Positions 20,034 through 29,683 of a stretch of DNA of 64,000 bases are shown piece by piece (positions within the stretch are counted from its first letter, which is position 1; the number at the start of each line of letters is the position of its first letter). Origin of the DNA: Apostichopus japonicus (Eukaryota; Echinodermata; Holothuroidea; Aspidochirotida; Stichopodidae); NCBI RefSeq assembly GCF_037975245.1, contig NC_092577.1, positions 22,222,398 through 22,286,397 on the forward strand, read 5' to 3'. The translations under genes and the position numbers were made by a program. The notes beneath the pieces are model-generated. The model was not told the DNA's origin and did no database searches. It saw only the letters and a list, made by a program, of their open reading frames with translations.

Positions 20034-21135
20034 CATTCATATTCAGTAAGCAGTCTGAGTTGACTTTCTCTACATCATAGTTAAGTGCAAATAGTTTCAT
20101 AGGACGTTCCCCAGGTGGTAGTGGTCTTTCCAAGGATTTCACCATATGCTTTGTTCCATTTGAGCAATCCAGGCCTTGGCTTAGCTCATGAACAGCAGTA
20201 ATTAATTCCATTAAAAAACATGAGAAAGTGATTTCATCAGTTGCATTTGAATTTATATGAAGCTTATACACAATATGCTAATACTTAAGTTAAGCTCCTA
20301 TTTCAACTTGATCGATAAGTTTGTTTCGTTAGAAACAGTGAGAGAGTCTCAGCTACTGTTTTATTTTTCAATTTTGATTAAAGTCAACTTGATTACTTTG
20401 ATTACTATGTACCAAGGTCATATTTAATTACTTTAAGTCAAGTAAATATTTGTAAGCAGATATGATACCTTCAAAAGCTCAAACAAGAGCTGGCAGGAAG
20501 GATAAACATTTATATATTTTTGAATTCAAAATGTGTTAATGCCGATCAGTGAAAATGAAACGAGATACTGCATATAGTGTAGACTCCTATAGAACTATAT
20601 CAGTAATAATGTAATGCCAGTTAAAATTGTGCTTCTTACCTTCATTTTGTCTGTATACTTTGGATAAGACAAACTGGTGAGGATCAAAACTCTTCAGTAA
20701 AGTTTCACTCAATATCATGTCACCAGGATCATTGAAGTGATGGTTGGGTACTGGTTTCAACTGAAAAAAATCACCTGCAAGGATCACTTGCATGCCACCA
20801 AAAGGGCAGAGATTTTTCACGAACTCTTCTGCCGATGACCTCGATTTGCAGGAACACTTTTCTTGATACGATAGATACCTCATCTATGATAAGGGTATCA
20901 GTAGATATGATACCATCTGTAATTCTTTTGTAGTCGATGTTGTTTCGAATCTTATGTATGATTTCATCATCGGTATACCGTCCATCACTAATACCAAAGA
21001 AAGCATGCAGGGTTGTCCCTCCTACAGCAACTGCTGCTAGACCAGTTGAAGCAGTCATCTTAACATTTCGGTTCAATCCTGTAAGGGAATGCTGTATGGA
21101 TTTGATAAGTTCTGTTTTACCAGTTCCAGCTTACC
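20034..21135 (-). pseudogene. PIF1-like helicase fragment with intron, inside the P-like element
   Basis: Exon 1 (about 21135-20640) opens at the Walker A motif (AGTGKTELIKSI), then TASTGLAAVAVGGTTLHAFF, the Walker B block (DTLIIDEVSIVS), PFGGMQVILAGDFFQLKPV and FVLSKVYRQNEG, ending at a consensus donor (GAAG|GTAAGA, intron from 20639). Exon 2 (20211-20034) continues ELITAVHELSQGLD .. ERPLPPGERPMKLFALNYDV and ends at another donor-like GGTAATA. The acceptor before exon 2 is decayed. There is one frameshift near 20815. Sequence upstream of Walker A and the C-terminal helicase motifs are absent. PIF1 helicases unwind DNA in genome maintenance; they are standard cargo in Helitrons, not in P elements. 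Confidence 0.75.
20212..20639 (-). other. Intron within the PIF1-like fragment
   Basis: AT-rich, 428 bp, donor GTAAGA, candidate acceptor mutated (TTTTTTAA for TTTTTTAG). It separates two exons whose order matches PIF1. Confidence 0.55.
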
Positions 21136-21302
21136 AGTTTACCAGTGAAGCTTGTGCAGTACCATGTAATACAGGGGAATCATGTGGCAATGATGCTGAA
21201 AATGTGATTCTCTTTGGAATCTTAACCACTTTCACCATCATTACAGTGTTTTGTTTTGTTTTTGGTCACTCGTGCCTTGTGGTACGGTGTGATAGCGCAA
21301 AG

Positions 21303-21655
21303 TTTGAAAGTTTTGATTACGTCATCTGTACCCGTCTTTCCTCCAATGGGATCGTTCGTGACCAACCAGTGACGTCATTCAAAATGGCGAGAAGAATTGG
21401 ATTGTCGCGATAACGGTACAACTCATCATTTTGACCGCAAATTAACGAATCATCTGTGCTACAGGGGTCTAATTGGAGTAAGATTTACCGCAGGTGATCA
21501 TCTTGTACTCAAGCTAATAGTTACGCTGGTTTTGGTCAAATTGGAACGTAACTTTTTCTGAAAATGGTGACTTTGCAACGTTTGTTTTGAATTGAGTGTC
21601 CTACCTTCTCCGTGTTTAGATACTATACACCTACATAACGTTACGAGTGCCTGTG
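21303..21655 (-). repeat. Right TIR of the P-like transposon
   Basis: Inverted copy of 15832-16180, with the same CRE at 21370-21377 and CCAAT motif. A few substitutions and small indels separate the two. Confidence 0.85.
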
Positions 21656-21663
21656 GTTCCGAC

Positions 21664-21965
21664 GTCTCCATATTCCGACGTCTCTATTTTTTAACACCAA
21701 CATGTTTTCGGACCCAAATTTTTTTGGATGAAAGTGATTTTGCTGACAAAAATTTTTGAGTACAAACAGTTAAATTTCGGGTCACAAGCAATTTTCGGTC
21801 ACAAACACTATTTGGGTCATAACAAAGTTGGTGCGTCGAAAATATTGTGTCCCCCAAAAAGGTAGGTCCGAAAAATTGTTGGTCCAAAAAAATTTAGTCC
21901 CCCCAAAAAATTGGCTCCGAAAAATGGGGTACCAAAAAGATTGTCTCCCCAAAAAATATGTCGGA
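21664..21965. repeat. 15-18 bp degenerate minisatellite
   Basis: Successive units such as GAAAAATTGTTGGTCC, AAAAAAATTTAGTCC, GAAAAATGGGGTACC and AAAAAGATTGTCTCC. It forms the body of the element that received the P-like transposon. Confidence 0.65.
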
Positions 21966-22024
21966 ACACAGAGACGTCGGAACATAGGCGTCAGAGAGGC
22001 GGGACATAGGGATGTCACCATATC

Positions 22025-22900
22025 ATCTACGTTTTACCAGTGACGTGACCCGGCAGAAGGGTGTCACGTTGCTGAGTGGGGTTGAAGGTTTGACAGTTAC
22101 TCCATACGAACGTTCCGTATGGGTAACTGTCATCCACGTAGGACTAGAGGTGCGTCAGGAACTTGTCGCAACTGTTTTAGCTCGGTTTGGGGCTGTCAAG
22201 GCTATTAAAATGTGCTCCTACGGGCACCGATAGGTTCGGATCGACCTAAAGCAGGACATTCCCTCCTTCCTGTTTACTGCAGGGCATAAAGCTCACGTGC
22301 GTTATCCCGGTCAGCCCCGCCGCACCTGCTTCAGGTGTGGAGAGACCGGGCTGCCCAAACAAAAAGTGTGGGCGCTGCCTTCGTCTTGGGCATTGATACC
22401 TCTGCTTGCCCAAGCGAAGTTGTGTGCTCACTCTGTGGGAAGGAGGGACTTGTCTTTCGCCCTTGTCCCTCCTCTTATGTCTTTATGACAAAGAGTGGGG
22501 GTCAAGCAAAGGCGCCAAGTTCTGGCGCACCTACTGCCTCGGAGGAAGCTCCACGCAAGGAGGGGGAACCGGGTGAGGATTCACCTTCCGCACCTGGTTC
22601 GCCCTCCCCCGTAGTTGCAGACCCCAACCCCGTGCCCGCACCGAGAAAGTCTCCACCAGCTTCCCCCATCAACTCGTCCAGTTCCGTCCCCAGTCCGCCG
22701 CCGGTATCGCCAGATCCGGAGACTGTCCGACGGCGACTCCGGGGACTCGGTAGTCATCGGGTCTCCGGAGGCTCTGTCTGACAGCGACTCTGGAGGCTCG
22801 ATGATCGTAGAGCCGTAACGTGCCACCGGGACGAGCTGGTACGACGAGATGGGGGAACCCTCTCTAAAAGGGTCGGCCTCAAGTGAGGACTCAGACGACG
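22025..22900 (+). pseudogene. LINE B ORF1, main part
   Basis: Continues ORF1 after the nested insertion: LRFTSDVTRQKGVTLLSGVE, TVTPYERSVWVTVIHV, then frameshifted zinc knuckles (TCFRCGETG, CSLCGKEG) and a Pro/Ser-rich acidic tail ending SSEDSDDDVV. Knuckle two is damaged. The tail overlaps by position with the LINE B piece fused to a transposase at 7103-7172. Confidence 0.7.
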
Positions 22901-22972
22901 ATGTCGTCTAGAGCTCGCTTGAAACTTACAGAATCGTCGTCGGCGTAGTTTTGCCTCATTGCCCTCTCATGG

Positions 22973-25337
22973 CCCATACATTTTCAGTTGTTACTCTCAA
23001 CGTCAATGGTATGAGGGATCATCGCAAGCGCAGTCGCATTTTCCAATATTGTATTTCAATGGAGGTCGACTGCGTTTGCCTGCAAGAAACATATTTTGGA
23101 AGATGTCCCTCTATGGACTTATGAATGGGGTGGTTGGCTGCATGCTTCGTTTGGTTTGTCTTCATCCTGTGGCACTGTCATCCTTCTGTCACCTCGTCAG
23201 GCGGGTTGTGCCACTAGGGTGGAGACGGATCACGAGGGCCGATTGGTTTGCATTCTATTCAAGTATCCACAGGGTAACATCTCCCTTTGCAATGTCTATG
23301 CTCCCAATCGGCCTTCTGCTAGACGATAATTCTTTAACACGCTGCCTTCCTTTGTTCCTGGTAGTGCAGAATGTGTCACGGTCGGAGACTTAACTGTGTC
23401 CCAGACTCGGATCTCTGTGTCTGCTAGTCCTGACGCTGGGATCAGAGCTGGACAGATTCACTTCAGCACACCTTTTAGCCGATGTCTGGAGGCATATGCA
23501 CCCGTGTAGTACGGGGTATACGTGGGTGAGGCCTAACGGAGAAGATGCCTCCAGGATAGATCGAGTGTATGCGCCCGTAAGTTTTAAATTTTCGGGTTGC
23601 GAGACGCTCAGGCTGTCCGCTCTCTGACCATGACACTGTAGTAGCACGTTTTGTTTTCCCGATCGGGCGGGGCCTATGGAAGCTTAACTGTCAGATAATT
23701 CGCGAGGAAGAGTTCCGCCAAGGTTTCGAGACCAGGTACAAAGGATGGCAAACATTGAAGCCGGCATTTGCCTCTACATCCCAATGGTGGGATGATGTCA
23801 AGTTGCGCATCAAACGCTTCGCAATTCAGTATTGCGTGACCCGCGCACGACGTCGAAGAGAAAAATTCTCGAAGCTGTGCGCGGAGGTGAAGTTTGGCGA
23901 CCCTTCGGCTGTAATCGCTTTGCAGACCTCTCTCGATGAAAAGTACCACGGTGCCCGAGTCAGGGCCCGTGTCGAAGCGGTGTAAGCCGAGGAACGCCCT
24001 TCACTGAGGTTTTACCAGGCCGTAAGCTCATCGGCGGTGACAGACGCGTCCCATCTGTGCGCGCTACTGATGGGACCGTGGTTAGTGACCCTCACGGCAT
24101 TGTCCGCATATACAAGGATTATTATTCGAGTTTGTTTTCGCGTGGCAATGTCGACTTGTCGGCACAGGCCGATTTATTGAGGGGAATCTCAAAAATTGTT
24201 CCCCACGATGTCAATGATATTTTGCGGGCCGGAATAACCACTGTTGAGCTTAGGAAGGCGCTTTCGAAGATGAAGAATGGCAAGTCCCCGGGTTCGGACG
24301 GGCTTCCGAGGGAGTTCTACCGAACCTTCTGGGCATTAATAGGACCCGACCTCAGAGCCGTCTTCGAGGACGCCTTTTAAAACGGACTGTTAAACCAAAG
24401 TCCGTCTGGGCATGGTTACTTTGCTGCCCAAGTCTGGGGACCCCTTGGATCCTCATAACAAGCGTCCGATCACCTTGTTAAATGTGGACTACAAATTGCT
24501 GGCTAAGGCTTTGTGCAACCGCCTTGCACTGGCTATGCCGCATCTTGTGGGTGATCTCCGGACTTGTGCAGTCAAAGGTCATTGCATCCAGCAGAACTTA
24601 TGGTTGATGCGCGACTTGACCGACTTTGTTATTGAACGAGATCTGCCATGTGCATCGGTGTCTCTGGACCAGCAAGAAGGCCTTGGACGTGGTCGATCGT
24701 GGGTTTTTAATGAATGTATTGGAGACGTTTTAGTTGCACTCGTATTTTCGTAAATGAATTTGTTTTGTATCAGGAAAATTTCAGTTCTGTTATCGTAAAT
24801 GGCTTTTGTTCGGAGGTTTTTAACGTGGAGAGAGGGGGGTGTGCCAGGGGTGCCCTATGTCTCCATTACTTTGTTTTGTTTAGCGAGTCCCTCTCTCGTC
24901 GTTTTGAAAGGGACTCAAGACCTGTTCCATTCGTTGTGCCAGGGGGTGCCAAAGTGAAATGCGTTCAATATGCAGATGACGTCACGTGTGTTGTTTCGAT
25001 TTTTCTATCTTTGAGAGAGCTACCGGGGCGAAGTTGAATCCGGAAAAGACAAAGGGCCTTCGCCTTGGTAGCTGGAGATACAGAGACTTACCATTCGGTG
25101 CATCGTGGTCGGATCAAAATATCAAAATTAATGGTATATGGTTCGGCTGCGATGCACCTTGTGATGTAACCTGGAACGAGAGGGCTGAGGTACTTGAGAG
25201 CAGGCTCGAAACCTTTGGCACCCGCTGGCTTTCGATCTTAGGGAAAGAAACCGTAATTAATCGTTTTGTTTCCCCCATCTTGTGGTACCCGGGCGCGGTG
25301 TATCCAATTCCGCGTCGCGTCCTGGTGCGGTTGGAGC
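22973..25337 (+). pseudogene. LINE B ORF2, endonuclease and RT up to the CR1 insertion
   Basis: Begins MAHTFSVVTLNVNGMRDHRK, then CVCLQETYF, CNVYAPNRPSARR, the WWDDVKLRIKRFAIQY linker, RT blocks (NGKSPGSDGLPREFYRTFW, PKSGDPLDPHNKRPITLLNV, catalytic QYADDVTCV near 24975) and KETVINRFVSPILWYP. It stops in LVRLE at 25337. The sequence resumes at 34350. Multiple frameshifts. Confidence 0.8.
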
Positions 25338-25713
25338 TGGAAGTGTGTGCTGGGCTGTGATGTGTTGGTTTATTTAACTCTGAAATAACTCTTGTTTTTG
25401 GCCAAAATTGTGGCTGCATATTGTCACAAGATTCTGTATTATAGAAAGCTACCAAGGTATTTTCTCATTAGAAGACTAGGGAACTAAACAAGATTTTTGA
25501 GGATTGGTGTTCATGTTCTACTGGAGATTTGGGACATTACTGAAGTACACAGGTACCAGTTCTGCAATATAGTTTAGTACAGCCTAGGCTACATATATGT
25601 ACAGTAACCATATGGAAACAGCCTATACTAATGATAGTACTACATAGCAGCTTGGATACTTGAACAATTATGCAGTTTTCATTTGTGAATTATATTCATA
25701 AACACTTCTTGTC

Positions 25714-26235
25714 TTGACATTATCCCCGCAGGGTGCTCACAGTGCCCAGGATTGTGCAGAATGTAGACAAAAGGTAGAGGATGACCATGAGGGATTGGAA
25801 TGCGAGTACTGCTCAGGGTGGCATCACATAGGGTGTGTTGGAGTTTCAGCAGAGGTGTATGACTTATTGCGTGAAGGAGGTGATCAACTTCATTGGTTTT
25901 GCAGAAAGTGTAATGACAAAGCCGTGGATGTGTTAAAGTTGGATGTGTTAAGCCAGCTGAAAGAGCAGCAAGACTTCCTGCATGAGAAAATGACCAGATT
26001 GGATAAAAGAGTGGAAGAGATTGTCAACTGTAAAGAGCCAGAGCTCACGAAAAACCTGAGAAAAGTAGTGCAAGGAGAAATTAAAGAAGGGTCTGACACA
26101 AAGGAAATCGAGAAAAGGTTAAATGCATTGTCAACAGTACCACCAACTGCCATAAGCAAGGAAGAAATACAGAAAGAAGTAAACGAGGCTGTGCAGAGAG
26201 AAAAAAGAAGAACAGAGTGGTCATCAATAATCTGA
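25714..26235 (+). CDS. CR1-like ORF1: PHD finger plus coiled coil
   Basis: Residues 14-66 form a PHD finger (CAEC .. CEYC .. HHIGC .. WFCRKC, spacing C2-C2-HC-C2), followed by a long charged helix (LKEQQDFLHEKMTRLDKR..) typical of a coiled coil. Such PHD/coiled-coil ORF1s occur in CR1-group LINEs of invertebrates; they probably oligomerise and bind the RNP or chromatin (inference). The 173-codon frame may extend further through a frameshift to about 26350. It could begin upstream of the first ATG. Confidence 0.6.
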   Translation: MTLSPQGAHSAQDCAECRQKVEDDHEGLECEYCSGWHHIGCVGVSAEVYDLLREGGDQLHWFCRKCNDKAVDVLKLDVLSQLKEQQDFLHEKMTRLDKRVEEIVNCKEPELTKNLRKVVQGEIKEGSDTKEIEKRLNALSTVPPTAISKEEIQKEVNEAVQREKRRTEWSSII

Positions 26236-26629
26236 CAAGAATAGAGGATACACATGAGGAAGTACAAGGAAAGGTGGATAACCTGCTTCAGAAATTAACC
26301 ATCCCACCCACTGTGCAGGTGAACAAACTGAGAGATGGCAGAGACAAGGGGAACTAAGGGAAACAGCACAGTATACCAACGTGTACAATTGGGCCGGATT
26401 TCACGTATCAGCAGAGACAGGAGGGCAGACAACTAAGAGAAGAAATGAAGGAACGGATGAACAGTGGTGAGACAACCTGAAAATAATTGGGGGAAAACTG
26501 GTCAAAGTCTACGAGATTAGTCAGCCGACACAACAGCGGCAGGCTCCATCAAACCAAAGGAACAGATCGCAGACCTTTCGTGAGCAGAGAGAATAAGGAG
26601 CAAGGGACAAGGAACAATCATGTAAATAG

Positions 26630-26672
26630 CAGCTTCTCGGCCTTTTGGCTAAGATCATGTGTAGTATCTGTT
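26630..26672 (+). ncRNA. U2 snRNA 5'-end-like segment between CR1-like ORF1 and ORF2
   Basis: CTTCTCGGCCTTTTGGCTAA followed by GATCATGTGTAGTATCTGTT matches the 5' 40 or so nt of metazoan U2 snRNA (one A-to-T difference), including the branch-point recognition GTAGTA. The match then stops; a strong hairpin (GTTCCC-TTC-GGGAAT) follows. It is not a full U2 gene: the Sm site and 3' stem-loops are missing. Confidence 0.75.
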
Positions 26673-26799
26673 CCCTTCGGGAATGGTGATACACACCTGA
26701 CGATGATGACACAGTCACAGTCCCGATGCAAGGGGGCTGGGGTGGAGAGCGGATCAGTCGTTTGGTAGTTTGGTTTTCGTGCCCAGGTTCTTTCCTGGG

Positions 26800-28597
26800 T
26801 GACTTTTTCTTAAAAATTAGCAGTATTAAGTGTATATATTTGAATGCAAGGAGCCTCATAGCCAAGATGGACTTCGATATTGTAATAGTCACAGAAACAT
26901 GGTTCAATCAGAATATAACGGATGGAGAGGTAGCAATTGAAGGCTTCAACTGTTACAGACGAGACAGAGAACACAGAATTGGAGGAGGTGTAGCTATTTA
27001 CGTGAAAATGAATATCCAAGTTACAAGGATGGACAATGTTGGAGAGTTTAAAGAAGCGTTGTGGTGCAGACTTATCATTGGAGATGAGCGAATAGTGTTA
27101 GGGGTAGTTTATCGGAGACCGAGTATTATTTAAGAAGAGGAGGATGTCCTGGAGGAAGCACTAAGGATGGCGGGGCAGTTTAAGAGAGTGTTGGTGGTAG
27201 GCGACTTTAATTATGCCGATATCGACTGGATGCAATTGTCCGGAGAAGTGCCGAACTGATGGACATTTTTACAAGTAATGCAGGATAATTCCTGGCATCA
27301 ACATATTATGCAGCCAACAAGAGGTGATAATATTCTGGAATTGCTTTTGACGTCTGAAGAAGAAATGGTGGAAAATATTGAGGTTGGAGAAACATTTGGG
27401 ATGATAATTGTATCACAAGGACGATAGTTATTACAAGGGAATTAGAGGGGACAATACAAAAGTATATGGACTGGAAAAGGACGAATTGGGGAAGGATGAA
27501 AGAAGAAATCAAGCAAATCAATTGGGATGAAGAATTCAAGGATGTCCGTGTACAAGGAATGTGGAATATTTTTACAGACAGTTACAATCAGACAATCAAG
27601 CAGAATGTTCCAGTATGAGAGCGAAAAATGCATGATAAACCGAAGTGGATGACTAAAGCATTGAAAAAACTCATACGAAAAAAAAGGAAAGCATGGCAAG
27701 ACTACAAGAGGTTGCAAAATTTGACCGCTTGGAATTATTTTCAGGCACTGCAAAGGCAAGTGAAAAGTACAATAAAGGAATCAAAGAAGAGCTTTGAATT
27801 AAAGTTATCTAGCAAGATAAAAGAAGATCCAAAGACTTTCTACTCATATGTGCGGTCAAAACAAAAAGTTCAAGAAAGAGTGGGTCCATTGAAAAATGAG
27901 TGGCGAAGTGATAATTGACAATAGAGAAGCAGCAGAGGCTCTCAACAAGTTTTTCTCCAGTGTCTTTACAAGGGAGGAACCCAACATTCCAGAAGTAGGG
28001 ATATTTGCGGACACAGACAAGTTGGTGGGTATGGAAATCACAGAGCAGATGGTTCTTAGTAAACTACAGTGTATTGAAAGGGGGAAAGCTGCTGGACCGG
28101 ATGGCATTAAGCCAGACTACTTGAAAGAAATGGCGAGTGAAACAGCAATGCCCCTGAGTCAAATTTTCCAGAAGTCTTTGGAAACATCACAGATCCCAGA
28201 GGATTGGAAGAGATCAAACAACTCCATTGTTTAAGAAAGGTGACCGTGCAGATGTTTCCAATTACAGACCAGTGAATTTGACATCTGTTCCGGGGAAAAT
28301 AATGGACATGCTGTTAAAAGACCAAATTGTTAACCATCTTGATGATAATGACTTAATACTAGACACACAACATGGTTTCAGGAAAGGACGTTCTTGCTTA
28401 TCAAATATGTTGGAATATTGGGACAAGCTAACAAATTATATAGATGAAGGAGTGCCAGTAGATGTGATTTATCTTGATCTGCAAAAAGCATTTGACACGG
28501 TTCCACATAGACGGTTGATTACAAAACTAAGAGTACACGGAATTGATGGCCTAATATTGAACTTGAAGAATGGTTGTGCAACCGACAGCAGAGAGTA
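26800..28597 (+). pseudogene. CR1-like ORF2, endonuclease and first half of RT
   Basis: Endonuclease: IKCIYLNARSLIAK (a deletion follows), FDIVIVTETWF, RRDREHRIGGGVAIYV, VLGVVYRRPS, VLVVGDFNY. RT: KPKWMTKALKKLIRKKRKAW, GKAAGPDGIKPDYLKE, FKKGDRADVSNYRPVNLTSV, LDTQHGFRKGRSCL, VIYLDLQKAFDTVPHRRLI. Several frameshifts. It stops at the TA dinucleotide 28596-28597, where a TIR element enters. Confidence 0.8.
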
Positions 28598-28639
28598 CCC
28601 TGGTAGAAATTCCAGTAGAACCCAGTTAAAAAATCAACT

Positions 28640-29101
28640 AGGTTCTACTAGGGCCTACTATGTTTAACTGGTTTTTAACTGTGTTTAACTGGGTCTTACT
28701 GGGTTTCAACTGGGCTATGCTGTACATGAGCTAGGTTCAACTGGGTTTACACAATGTTCAACTGGGTTTGTTCAGGCCAAACTGAATTTGAACTATGTTT
28801 GAACTGATCCAGTTGGGCTTCAACTAGGTTTCACTGGTTTTTGCACTAGCCCAATTGGGTTTGAACTATGTTGACTAACCTGCCCTGTTGGGGTTGAACT
28901 AGGTTTCATTGGTTTTGCACTGGCCCAACTGGGTTTGGACTATTGGCTGGTGAACTGACCCAGCTGGGATTTAACTAGGTTTCACTGGTTTGCACAAGCC
29001 CAACTGGGTTTGAACTATGTTTACTGGTGAACTTTCCCTGTTGGGGTTGAACTAGGCTTCACACTGGCCCAACTGGGTTTGGACTATGTTGACTGCTTTT
29101 A
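28640..29101 (+). repeat. ~76-bp tandem repeat array, left arm
   Basis: At least four units starting near 28808, 28885, 28961 and 29039 (GTTGGGGTTGAACTAGGTTT..CAACTGGGTTTGAACTATG). Its ACTGGGTTT..AACTATG words are the complement of the right-arm repeat. Confidence 0.7.
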
Positions 29102-29683
29102 TTTTTGGCGTAATAATCAAATGTAAGTTCGTAAGCAGTAACCGTATCGTAATATATTGAAAATGCTAAACTAGCCAACTTATGAGGGGTGTAAAATAAA
29201 TCTTTGTCATATTTATCACAGTTATGATTAAACGATTAAACGTTTGTACCGCAATGATTAAAAATAAAAATATTTACTATATAATAAATTTGAAAAAATT
29301 ATGTTATACTTTGTTCGGCGATTTGAACAATTGGTAGGCAAAATGCCTTCCTAGTGCTAAATAGTATGATCCGACTAAATTTGAACTTTGACATTTGTCT
29401 TGCGTTGGGCTAAATTTATAAATTCCGAATCTGCAAACCACAAACGCCAACAGAAGCTTCGCAGAATTGCATTTGTAACCGATTTTGCCAACAATTTCAA
29501 ATAATTACCGCGGCTAAGTTCCCTCCTTTGTGATCTTGCAGTACCTTTATATTATTGTTACATACTTGTTACGTTATAATTGATTATAAACGTGCTCTTT
29601 ATCATAAATATTTGAATTGAACAGAAACTTTGTATATAATGGCCTAGGACTATAGTATAGACTAGGCCTAACAAACCGGTTCC
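29102..29683. other. AT-rich interior of the TIR element, no gene
   Basis: No ORF or known motif. It belongs to the 28598-33433 element. Confidence 0.5.

Larger units (their letters stand above)
15832..21655 (+). mobile_element. P-superfamily DNA transposon, 5.8 kb, with three cargo/coding regions
   Basis: About 350-bp TIRs (15832-16180 and 21303-21655, >90% alike by eye) start TACAGGCACTCGTAACG / CACAGGCACTCGTAACG and are flanked by GTTCCGAC at 15824-15831 and 21656-21663, an 8-bp TSD as expected of P elements. Because the target is itself repetitive (GTTCCGACGTCTCCAT), the TSD could be longer. Inside are a P-type transposase (plus), a divergent accessory gene (minus) and a PIF1-like helicase fragment (minus). 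All have frameshifts. Confidence 0.8.
15794..22020. mobile_element. Minisatellite-like element with inverted ends, host of the P-like transposon
   Basis: The left end (CTATGTTCCGACGTCTCC) and right end (GACGTCGGAACATAG, 21970-21990) are inverted relative to each other. The interior (21664-21965) is a degenerate 15-18 bp tandem repeat of the type GTCCGAAAAATTGTTG / GGTCCAAAAAAATTTA. A TATSATC heptamer (15787-15793 and 22021-22027, one mismatch) flanks it within LINE B ORF1, consistent with a target duplication. Without the P-like element it is about 400 bp. No family assigned. Confidence 0.55.

Noticed and set aside
20034..21135. Helitron insertion as source of the PIF1 piece
   Set aside because: No Rep/HUH motif, no CTRR end with hairpin and no AT-flanked boundary was found nearby; the PIF1 piece lies within the P-like TIRs. 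Not formally excluded.
21782..22043. ORFs with FWG/FFG repeats in both strands
   Set aside because: Generated by the 15-18 bp minisatellite; no codon-level structure.
22581..22826. Small ORF on minus opposite the LINE B ORF1 tail
   Set aside because: Shadow of the proline/serine-rich tail on the other strand.
26630..26672. Functional U2 snRNA gene
   Set aside because: Only the 5' 40 or so nt match; branch sequence is present, but the rest of U2, including the Sm site, is absent and the segment lies between LINE ORFs.
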